Below, piece after piece: positions 1 through 6,314 of a stretch of 7,599 nucleotides of DNA. The translations under genes and the position numbers were made by a program. Numbering within the stretch: the first letter of the stretch is position 1; the number at the start of each line of letters is the position of its first letter. Where the stretch lies: positions 1-7,599 of the forward strand of contig CAJKVD010000033.1 of NCBI GenBank assembly GCA_905203195.1, read 5' to 3'. This stretch comes from an uncultured Clostridium sp. Lineage in GTDB: Bacteria > Bacillota > Clostridia > TANB77 > CAG-508. Under the pieces are notes generated by a model, which saw only the letters and a list, made by a program, of their open reading frames with translations, was not told where the DNA came from and ran no database searches.

Positions 1-1
1 A

Positions 2-3000
2 GGATGGACTCCAATAGCAATAAATGCAGAATTAGAATCAGCAAAAATAAATGGAGAAAGAAACTCAGATATAACAATAAACAAAAAAGCAACAACGAAA
101 ACAGGAACAAATTTAGTACAATCAGGAGAAGAAATAATATACACATTAGAAATAAAGAACAATGGAAAAGAAGATTTCAAAGGAATAGAAGTATCTGATA
201 GTATACCAGAGAACACTACATATGTAGAAACAGAAGATAATTCTGTAAAAATAAAAGAAAATGATCAAGTAATAGGATTAAAATGGTATATAGATATTAA
301 AGCAGGAGAGACTGTAGGAGTTCAGTTTACTGTAAAAGTAAATGAACAAGCAAAAGGAACAATTTCAAATATAGCTATATCAAATGGAACACCATCAGAA
401 GAAATAAAAACAGCAATAATAAAACAAACAAAAACAAGTACTATAAACAGGCAAAATGAAGAAAAATGGATAACAACAAATGGACCAGCAAAAATAAATG
501 ACAGAATCACATATACAATTACAATAAAAAATACAGGAGACATTGAAGGAAAAACAACAGTTAAAGATAAAGATTTAGAAGAAATATTAGCAGATAATAA
601 AGCAGAAATGATTGAAAATGTTTCTATATTAAAAGGTGATGAAATAGTCTCAACAGATAAAACATCACAAGACTTAATAAAAGGAATAAAAGATGTAGAA
701 GTACCTGCACAAGGTGAAGCAAAAGTAGTATTTACAGTAAAAGTAAATAAAATCAATGGAGTAATAAAAAATGTTGCCCTAATAGGTGATGATGAGGAAA
801 AACCAACAGATCCAGAAATTATAGACACAATAAATATTACAGGTAAAAAAACAAACACACCAGAAAAAGAAGTAAAAGAAGATGATACTATAACATATAC
901 GATTCAATTATCAAACTCTGGAAGCAAAGAAGGAGAAACAATAGTAACAGATAAACTATCAAAATATGTAGAATTAATAAAAGGAACAATAAAAATAAAT
1001 GGAGCAACAACAAAATACGAACAAGCAGATTTAGAAAACGGAATAAAAGTAAAAGTTCCAGTAGGTGAAAATACAGCAAAAATCAGCTTTAATGTAAAAG
1101 TAAAAGCATTAGATGAAGAAAAAGTTATAATAAAAAATGTAGCATATGTTGATGGAAACAAAACAACTGAAGTAGAAAATGAAGCAGAAAAACTAAAAGT
1201 ATCATTAACAGTAAATAAAACATGGAATGATGATGAAGTTCAAGCAAAAAGAAGACCACAAACAATAACATTCCAATTAACAGCCAATAATAAAGATGTA
1301 GAAGGAAAATTAGAAACAGTAGAGTCAGTAGGAATAACTGAACATACACAAACAGTAAAATTTGATAATTTAAATAAATATGATTCAAACGGAAAAAAAA
1401 TAATATATGGAATTAAAGAAACAAAATTAAATGAATTCTACAAAGTTAATAGTACAAATACATCAACAGATAAATTTGGAAATATAACAGTAAAAATAGA
1501 AAATAAATTTACAATTCCAGAAAATAACACAAAAGAAATAACTATTACAAAAATATGGAAAGACGAAAACAATAAAGCTGGAAAGCGTCCAGAATCTGTA
1601 AACTTTACAATAGTAGGAAGCCCAAAAGTACAAGAACCATTTGAGGAAATATTAAAAGGAAAAAATGACGTAGAAAAATGGCAAAAAACAATTAATGTTA
1701 CAAAATATGATTCAGAAGGTGAAGAAATCCAATATTTTGCAGAAGAAAAACAAACAGGTTCAATATTCTATAAAATTGTAGATGAAGATTCAAAAGACTT
1801 GACAATAACAAACAAATTTGAAGTACCAAAAACAAAAGTAGAATTAACAGTTAATAAAAAATGGGATGACAATGAGATTCAAGCACAAAAAAGACCACAG
1901 ACAATAACATTCCAATTAATGGCAAATAAACAAGAAGTAAAAGGAAAAACACAAACAGTAAATACAGCTAATAAACAAGAAAAACATCAAACAATAAAAT
2001 TTGAAAGCTTAAATAAATATGATGAAAATGGAAATGCAATAATATATGATGTTAAAGAACTTGAAGATAGTACATTCTACAAATCAACAAAGAAAACACC
2101 AGAAGTAGACAATAATGGAAACATAACAGTAGAAGTAGAAAATAAATTTACAATACCAAGTAACAACAAAACAGAAATAAAAACAACAAAAATATGGGAT
2201 GATAAAGAAGCACAAGAAAAACATCGTACAGATGTAGAATTTAAAATAACAGGAACAAGAACAGATGGAGAAAATCCAATAACAGAAAATGTTACAATAA
2301 AAAAGCCACTTATTATAGGAAATACAAAAAACAAATGGCACAAAACTATAGAAGTACAAAAATATGATAACAATGGTCAAGAGATTCAATACTCAGCAGA
2401 AGAAACAACAGTACCAAAATTCTATGAAGTAAAATATGACGAAAATGATCCATTAACAATAACTAATAAATTCATAGGATCAAAAGAAACAATATCAATA
2501 ACTGTAAAAAAAGAATGGAACGACCAAAATAACGAAGCCCAAAAACGCCCAGAAAACGTTACATTACAATTATACAATGGGGACCAAAAAATAACAGATA
2601 TAGAATTAACAGAAAATGAATGGTCAACAAAAATTAATTTACCAAAATATAATAAAAATGGGGATATAATAAATTACACTATAAAAGAACCAGAGCAAAA
2701 CAAAACAAAAAATCCGAATTGGAAATTCTATAAACAAGATGAAGCAAAAACTCAACAACCAACTATTGATAATGGTTATGTAGCATCAATAACAAACGGA
2801 TTTAAAGTACCAGATGAAGAGATAAAAGTAGATGTAATAAAAAAATGGGATGACAAGAAAACACAATCACCAAAAAGACCAGATAAAATAACATTTACAC
2901 TACAAAAAGATAATACAGAAATTGGAAAAAGAGAATTGCAAGTAAATAAAGAATTAAATGAACAAGAAGCAGAATCATTTACAGGATTAAAAAGATATGA

Positions 3001-5977
3001 CGATAAAGGTAATGAAATAGAATACCGAGTAAAAGAAACATTCACATCAGAATTTTATCAACAAAAAAATGATGCAATAGTAAATAAGGATGAAAATGGC
3101 AATATAAAAATAGAATTTACAAATGAATTCAAACTACCAGAAAACAATACTAGAAAAATTACAATTAAAAAGATATGGCAAGATACTAAAGAACAAATGT
3201 CAAAACGTCCAATTGATATTACAGCAACTATTACAGGAGGCAAATACGTAAATAAAGACATAAAGATAAGCGGGGAAATTGATAAATGGCAAAAAGAAAT
3301 AGAGGTAAGAAATTACGACGACAATGGAGATAAAATAGAATATATAATTGGAGAAAAAGAATTAAATAAATACTACAAATTATCAAAAATAGAACAACCA
3401 ACAGCACAAAACAATTATATAGCAACAATAACAAACAAATTTGAAGTACCAGCAGATAAAAAAGAGATAGAAATATCAAAAACATGGAAAGACAATAAAA
3501 AAGAACATGGTAATGTCGAAGCTCAAATTGTAGGAAAAGTAAAAAATATTGATGTAAATACAGGAATAGAAAATCAAATACTAAATGAAGAAAATGAATG
3601 GCACAGAAAGATAGAAGTACCAGTATATGATAAAAATGCAGATCTAATAACTTATCAAGTACGAGAAGTTAATATTCCAGATGGATATGTTACAACATAC
3701 AATCAAGATAAGCTAGAAATAATCAACACATTACCTTCAATAAAAGTAACAAAAACAGTAGAAAGTGTTAATGGAGAAGAAATAGATAAAGGAACAATAC
3801 CAGAAGTAAAAGTTGGAGACATAGTAGCATATAAAATAACAGTTGAAAATACATCAGACATAGAGCTATATAATGTAACAGTAACAGATGATAGAAAAAT
3901 TAGTTTATCATTAGAAGACATAGAAAATGAAGAAAACTTTACAAATAATGTTGGAACAATATCAAGATTAGGTGTAAAAGATTCAGAAACATCACGCAAA
4001 GATTTTATAGTATATTACAAAGTAAAACCAGAAGATACAAGTGTAGCAAGAAACGAAATCATAAATACAGCAACAGCTACAGGAAATTATCAAGATAGTA
4101 ATGGAAAAAATAAAACAGTAGAAAACAGCAATACAGCAGAAATTACAGCAAAAGCAATAGACAATATCAAGATTTTAAAACAACAATTTATAAACACATC
4201 AACAACACCTGCAGCTAATGGAACACAAGTAAAAGAAAATGATAAAATTAATTACAAAATAACAGTGACAAACACAGGAAATACAACATTAACAGGAGTA
4301 ACTATTACAGACGAAATGACAAATAATATGGGTACTATCCAAATATCAGAAGCAGACAAAAATATAGGAACATTAGCACCAAAACAAAGTAAAACAATTC
4401 AAGCAAAATATGATACTGTAAGAGCAGACTTTGGTGAGGTTTCAAAAGATATAATAAATACAGCAACAGTAAATGCTAAAAACGAACAAGGTAACGCAAT
4501 GGAACCAAAATCTAGCTCAGTAAAAGTAAGTACAATTACAGGAAAAGCACAATTTACAGCCCAAAAATCAAGTGTATTAACAAAAACAAACAAGGAACAT
4601 GATAAAAATATAGCTGAATATGGTGATACAATAAAATATAGTATAACAGTAACCAATAATGGTAATTTATCAGGAACAACAACTGTAAAAGACAAAGTTC
4701 CAGAAGGAACAACATTATTAACAACAGGAACCAATTTAAAACCAGCAGAGTTAGAACAACTAAAATCAGAAACAGGACTAATAAAAGATATAGAACTCAA
4801 AGCAGGAGGAAGTTATACAATTACATTTACAGTTAAAGTAACAGGAACACCAGGTTCAAAAATAACTAATACAGCAGACTATAAAAAAGAAGAAAATACT
4901 AACACATTTGATAATGTCAAAGATCCTAAAACACACCCAGTAGAAAAAGAAGTAAAACTAACTAAAAAATCAGAAAAAACAATAAATAGTAATGTAGTTT
5001 TAGTAATAGATGTTTCAGGAAGTATGGCAGAAAATGATAGATTATCAAATGCCAAAGTTGCAGCAAAAAAATTGATTAAAGGAATTGACTTTGAATCAGG
5101 AGGACAAATAGGAATTGTTACATTTAGTAGTAATGGAAATAGTGACAATGCAAAATATCTAAATATCTCATCCAATACTAAAAATTATGCTACAGGTTCT
5201 GCAGACGTAAAAGAGTTAGAAGATAAAGTGGATGGATTAAAAGCTTATGGAGGAACACGTATTGCAGACGGACTTGTTAAAGCAAAATCACTAATAGAGG
5301 AAATGTCAAGAAAAAAACCAAAAAATAATAATATTGTAATAGTTCTAAGCGATGGAGACTACAGTGTCGGAAGATATGATAAAAATACATTAAAAAGTTC
5401 TGCAGGTGAAACAGTAAGTAGAGTTACCCAAAAAGCAACAGCTTTGAAACAAAGTAATGCAAAACCAAAAGTATATTCAATAGCTATAGTAAGTAATGAA
5501 GAACAAACACCAGGAAACACAAATATAATGACAGAAGTTATACCATCAGATCCAAAAAACTATATAAAAGCAACAGACGGATATCAAAATATAATAGATG
5601 CATTCAAAAAAGTAGAAAGTGAAATAGGAAAAGATGTAGTTGAAAATAAACTTTCAAGTGAAGGAAAAATAGAATTAACCAATTTAAAATTAGGATCAAC
5701 AGTGGTAATAAAAGTAAATGGAAAAGCAATTACAAATGTAGATTCACATTTAAAAACAGAAAAAGGAAAAACATATTTAGATTTAAGTACATTTAATGCA
5801 GATGCAAAAATAGAAATTATAAAACAAATTAATATAAAAGACCAGTTAAAAAGCTGGTCTTTTAAAAAACCTAAAATAATGCAAAAAGAGAAGACTATTT
5901 TTTTGATCTTCTCTGTTCCTGTTGAGTCAGGCTATAATTCAAAATATATATTAAATAACAATATTTACAATAGTTAA
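2..5977 (+). CDS. Giant DUF11 / Cna-B repeat / VWA surface adhesin, 5'-truncated by the window edge
   Basis: One frame stays open from base 2 to the TAA at 5975-5977, giving 1991 codons, so the start codon, signal peptide and any N-terminal domains lie left of the window. The first in-frame ATG (606-610 region) is internal to a DUF11 repeat and is not a credible start. Domain order by window residue: end of an unknown domain (1-22), three DUF11-like repeats (about 23-399), eight Cna-B repeats (400-1246), three DUF11-like repeats (1247-1659), VWA domain (about 1662-1880), short beta-rich tail (to about 1946). Such proteins are secreted, cell-surface stalks used for adhesion; that role is inferred from the domains. 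No LPXTG motif or hydrophobic anchor is visible at the C-terminus. Codons strongly favour A at the third position (AAA, GAA, ACA, ATA, AGA). The last 45 codons, from 5840, break this pattern and cross a terminator hairpin, so the true end may be near 5830-5837. Confidence 0.93.
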   Translation, partial: GWTPIAINAELESAKINGERNSDITINKKATTKTGTNLVQSGEEIIYTLEIKNNGKEDFKGIEVSDSIPENTTYVETEDNSVKIKENDQVIGLKWYIDIKAGETVGVQFTVKVNEQAKGTISNIAISNGTPSEEIKTAIIKQTKTSTINRQNEEKWITTNGPAKINDRITYTITIKNTGDIEGKTTVKDKDLEEILADNKAEMIENVSILKGDEIVSTDKTSQDLIKGIKDVEVPAQGEAKVVFTVKVNKINGVIKNVALIGDDEEKPTDPEIIDTINITGKKTNTPEKEVKEDDTITYTIQLSNSGSKEGETIVTDKLSKYVELIKGTIKINGATTKYEQADLENGIKVKVPVGENTAKISFNVKVKALDEEKVIIKNVAYVDGNKTTEVENEAEKLKVSLTVNKTWNDDEVQAKRRPQTITFQLTANNKDVEGKLETVESVGITEHTQTVKFDNLNKYDSNGKKIIYGIKETKLNEFYKVNSTNTSTDKFGNITVKIENKFTIPENNTKEITITKIWKDENNKAGKRPESVNFTIVGSPKVQEPFEEILKGKNDVEKWQKTINVTKYDSEGEEIQYFAEEKQTGSIFYKIVDEDSKDLTITNKFEVPKTKVELTVNKKWDDNEIQAQKRPQTITFQLMANKQEVKGKTQTVNTANKQEKHQTIKFESLNKYDENGNAIIYDVKELEDSTFYKSTKKTPEVDNNGNITVEVENKFTIPSNNKTEIKTTKIWDDKEAQEKHRTDVEFKITGTRTDGENPITENVTIKKPLIIGNTKNKWHKTIEVQKYDNNGQEIQYSAEETTVPKFYEVKYDENDPLTITNKFIGSKETISITVKKEWNDQNNEAQKRPENVTLQLYNGDQKITDIELTENEWSTKINLPKYNKNGDIINYTIKEPEQNKTKNPNWKFYKQDEAKTQQPTIDNGYVASITNGFKVPDEEIKVDVIKKWDDKKTQSPKRPDKITFTLQKDNTEIGKRELQVNKELNEQEAESFTGLKRYDDKGNEIEYRVKETFTSEFYQQKNDAIVNKDENGNIKIEFTNEFKLPENNTRKITIKKIWQDTKEQMSKRPIDITATITGGKYVNKDIKISGEIDKWQKEIEVRNYDDNGDKIEYIIGEKELNKYYKLSKIEQPTAQNNYIATITNKFEVPADKKEIEISKTWKDNKKEHGNVEAQIVGKVKNIDVNTGIENQILNEENEWHRKIEVPVYDKNADLITYQVREVNIPDGYVTTYNQDKLEIINTLPSIKVTKTVESVNGEEIDKGTIPEVKVGDIVAYKITVENTSDIELYNVTVTDDRKISLSLEDIENEENFTNNVGTISRLGVKDSETSRKDFIVYYKVKPEDTSVARNEIINTATATGNYQDSNGKNKTVENSNTAEITAKAIDNIKILKQQFINTSTTPAANGTQVKENDKINYKITVTNTGNTTLTGVTITDEMTNNMGTIQISEADKNIGTLAPKQSKTIQAKYDTVRADFGEVSKDIINTATVNAKNEQGNAMEPKSSSVKVSTITGKAQFTAQKSSVLTKTNKEHDKNIAEYGDTIKYSITVTNNGNLSGTTTVKDKVPEGTTLLTTGTNLKPAELEQLKSETGLIKDIELKAGGSYTITFTVKVTGTPGSKITNTADYKKEENTNTFDNVKDPKTHPVEKEVKLTKKSEKTINSNVVLVIDVSGSMAENDRLSNAKVAAKKLIKGIDFESGGQIGIVTFSSNGNSDNAKYLNISSNTKNYATGSADVKELEDKVDGLKAYGGTRIADGLVKAKSLIEEMSRKKPKNNNIVIVLSDGDYSVGRYDKNTLKSSAGETVSRVTQKATALKQSNAKPKVYSIAIVSNEEQTPGNTNIMTEVIPSDPKNYIKATDGYQNIIDAFKKVESEIGKDVVENKLSSEGKIELTNLKLGSTVVIKVNGKAITNVDSHLKTEKGKTYLDLSTFNADAKIEIIKQINIKDQLKSWSFKKPKIMQKEKTIFLIFSVPVESGYNSKYILNNNIYNS
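68..1198 (+). repeat. Three tandem DUF11-like domains, N-terminal block
   Basis: Three repeats of about 115-140 residues begin near 68, 431 and 848. Each carries the DUF11 core of a short beta-strand followed by a 'tyr-thr-x-x-x-x-asn-x-gly' turn: IIYTLEIKNNG, ITYTITIKNTG and ITYTIQLSNSG. Each also has a later 'FTVKVN' or 'FNVKVK' strand and an 'IxNxA' strand near its end (ISNIAIS, IKNVALI, IKNVAYV). DUF11 domains are immunoglobulin-like stalk modules of bacterial and archaeal surface proteins and have no enzymatic role. The first repeat shows that coding sequence continues well upstream of 608. Confidence 0.8.
1199..3739 (+). repeat. Eight tandem Cna-B-type repeats with conserved isopeptide triads
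   Basis: Repeats start near 1199, 1529, 1835, 2168, 2489, 2819, 3149 and 3461, each about 93-111 residues. Every repeat opens with a Lys one or two residues before a Trp (NKTWND, TKIWKD, NKKWDD, TKIWDD, KKEWND, KKWDD, KKIWQD, SKTWKD). Every repeat has a Glu in a 'Tyr-x-x-x-Glu' strand (YGIKE, YFAEE, YDVKE, YSAEE, YTIKE, YRVKE, YIIGE, YQVRE). Each ends with an Asn in the last strand (ENKF, TNKF, ENKF, TNKF, TNGF, TNEF, TNKF, INTL). In the Cna-B family these Lys and Asn residues form a self-generated isopeptide bond, with the Glu as catalyst. All eight repeats therefore appear competent, which would make a rigid, protease-resistant stalk. Confidence 0.9.
3740..4978 (+). repeat. Three tandem DUF11-like domains, C-terminal block
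   Basis: Repeats begin near 3740, 4160 and 4544, with core turns VAYKITVENTS, INYKITVTNTG and IKYSITVTNNG. The end strands are INTATATG, INTATVNA and TNTADYKK. These are closer to the DUF11 consensus than the N-terminal block and end directly at the VWA domain. They probably act as a spacer between the Cna-B stalk and the VWA head; this is inferred from order only. Confidence 0.8.
4985..5640 (+). other. von Willebrand factor A domain with intact MIDAS
   Basis: This domain lies inside the adhesin. The hydrophobic strand NVVLVIDVSGSM holds the DxSxS motif (Asp codon at 5009, window residue 1670). The MIDAS Thr lies in GGTRIADG (codon 5255, residue 1752), and the second Asp in VVL-type strand IVIVLSDGD (codon 5351, residue 1784). 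All metal-coordinating positions expected of a VWA domain are present. VWA domains bind protein ligands through a divalent cation and often form the tip of Gram-positive pili and adhesins, so this is the likely ligand-binding part. About 65 further beta-rich residues follow before the questionable tail. Confidence 0.9.
5836..5863. terminator. Rho-independent terminator-like hairpin, probably bidirectional, inside the adhesin frame
   Basis: The arms AAAAGACCAG (5836-5845) and CTGGTCTTTT (5854-5863) are perfect inverted repeats. A T-G and a T-A pair can extend the stem inward to an AAAA tetraloop. The U-rich 3' arm on the plus strand and the TTTTATATT run on the minus strand fit termination in either direction. 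It sits exactly where the adhesin mRNA should end, yet the open frame reads through it. Confidence 0.8.
5883..5914 (-). terminator. Rho-independent terminator for the 55-codon minus-strand gene
   Basis: Read on the minus strand, AGAGAAGA (5914-5907), a 12-base A-rich loop and TCTTCTCT (5894-5887) form an 8-bp stem followed by TTTT. It lies about 37 bases past the stop codon of the small minus-strand gene. It would end that transcript, and also metK read-through since no terminator is seen after metK. Confidence 0.75.
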
Positions 5978-6118
5978 AAATAAAGCATATAATAAAGTTT
6001 TAATAGATATTCTAACAGTTGTCTTTTTAACTTTATTAATTACCATTAATCTATGTTCTTTTCTAACTGTTAAAGCTAAACAATTAGTTTTTGGATAAAT
6101 GTTTTCCTGTGTATTCAT
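5951..6118 (-). CDS. Small uncharacterised protein, 55 aa, with C-terminal hydrophobic segment
   Basis: The minus-strand frame runs from ATG (6118-6116) to TAA (5953-5951). The protein begins MNTQENIYPKTNCLALTVRK. It has a basic middle (EHRLMVINKVKKTTVR) and ends with a roughly 16-19 residue hydrophobic stretch (about 37-55, TLLYALFLTIVNIVI), which could be one membrane span or an amphipathic tail. Support for a real gene comes from an AAGGAG ribosome binding site 9 bases upstream, a promoter with a perfect TTGACA, and a terminator hairpin just downstream. A mixed codon set is used, unlike the A-loaded adhesin. One Cys (residue 13) is present and there is no signal peptide. I do not recognise the family, and no function can be assigned. 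It is convergent with the adhesin, and its last 27 bases overlap that frame antisense. Confidence 0.75.
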   Translation of the reverse strand: MNTQENIYPKTNCLALTVRKEHRLMVINKVKKTTVRISIKTLLYALFLTIVNIVI

Positions 6119-6127
6119 AATAATCAA

Positions 6128-6133
6128 CTCCTT
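6128..6133 (-). promoter_or_regulatory. Shine-Dalgarno site of the 55-codon gene
   Basis: The minus strand reads AAGGAG, 9 bases before the ATG at 6118. This near-perfect anti-16S match fixes the start and is the main reason for calling so short a gene. Confidence 0.85.
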
Positions 6134-6185
6134 ATTCTTGCGTAACTCTATAAAATCTTAAGTAAAAAAATCTATCTATAATTTA

Positions 6186-6214
6186 ATATTACGACAAAAA
6201 AAAGAGTTTGTCAA
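6186..6214 (-). promoter_or_regulatory. Sigma-A promoter for the 55-codon gene
   Basis: Minus strand: -35 TTGACA (6214-6209, perfect), 17-bp spacer, -10 TAATAT (6191-6186, 4 of 6). The predicted start of transcription is near 6179, giving a leader of about 60 bases. The weak -10 box combined with the repeat array just upstream suggests activator control (inference). Confidence 0.65.
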
Positions 6215-6220
6215 CACTTT

Positions 6221-6264
6221 TGTAACAAAAATGTAACAAAAATGTAACAAAAAAGTCACAAAAA
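6221..6264. promoter_or_regulatory. 11-bp direct-repeat array, candidate WalR/PhoB-family response-regulator binding site
   Basis: On the plus strand TGTAAC occurs at 6221, 6232 and 6243, separated each time by exactly five A's. A degraded copy (AGTCAC) follows in phase at 6254. The TGTAAC-N5-TGTAAC arrangement matches the Bacillus subtilis WalR consensus TGTWAH-N5-TGTWAH at every position. Read on the minus strand it is GTTACA-N5-GTTACA, 5 of 6 to PhoP-type TTHACA boxes. The array ends 6 bp upstream of the -35 box of the small gene, the place where OmpR/PhoB-family activators bind. The phased A-tracts could also simply bend the DNA or act as an UP element. Confidence 0.6.
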
Positions 6265-6314
6265 CGAAATATTTAATAACATATATCAAAAAATTTACGT
6301 ATTAGTATAAAAAA

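Noticed and set aside
4..198. Plus-strand 64-codon frame at the left edge
   Set aside because: Asn/Lys/Arg-rich out-of-frame reading of the adhesin gene, with no homology-like features.
608..610. ATG as the start of a 1789-aa adhesin
   Set aside because: The frame is open back to base 2 with continuous DUF11-like protein, and no ribosome binding site precedes this ATG. It is an internal Met.
322..5175. Many minus-strand open frames of 63-178 codons opposite the adhesin
   Set aside because: They are hydrophobic low-complexity shadows produced by the A-rich coding strand (Phe, Leu, Ser, Ile runs) and lack ribosome binding sites.
5864..5882. Continuation of the first hairpin into a longer stem with the second
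   Set aside because: The sequences between the two inverted repeats do not pair. They are two separate hairpins serving opposite strands.
6221..6264. CRISPR array or minisatellite
   Set aside because: The units are only 11 bp with a constant A5 spacer and no unique spacers. A regulatory direct repeat explains them better.
6265..6314. Terminator after metK
   Set aside because: A T-run exists on the minus strand but no stable GC-containing stem precedes it.
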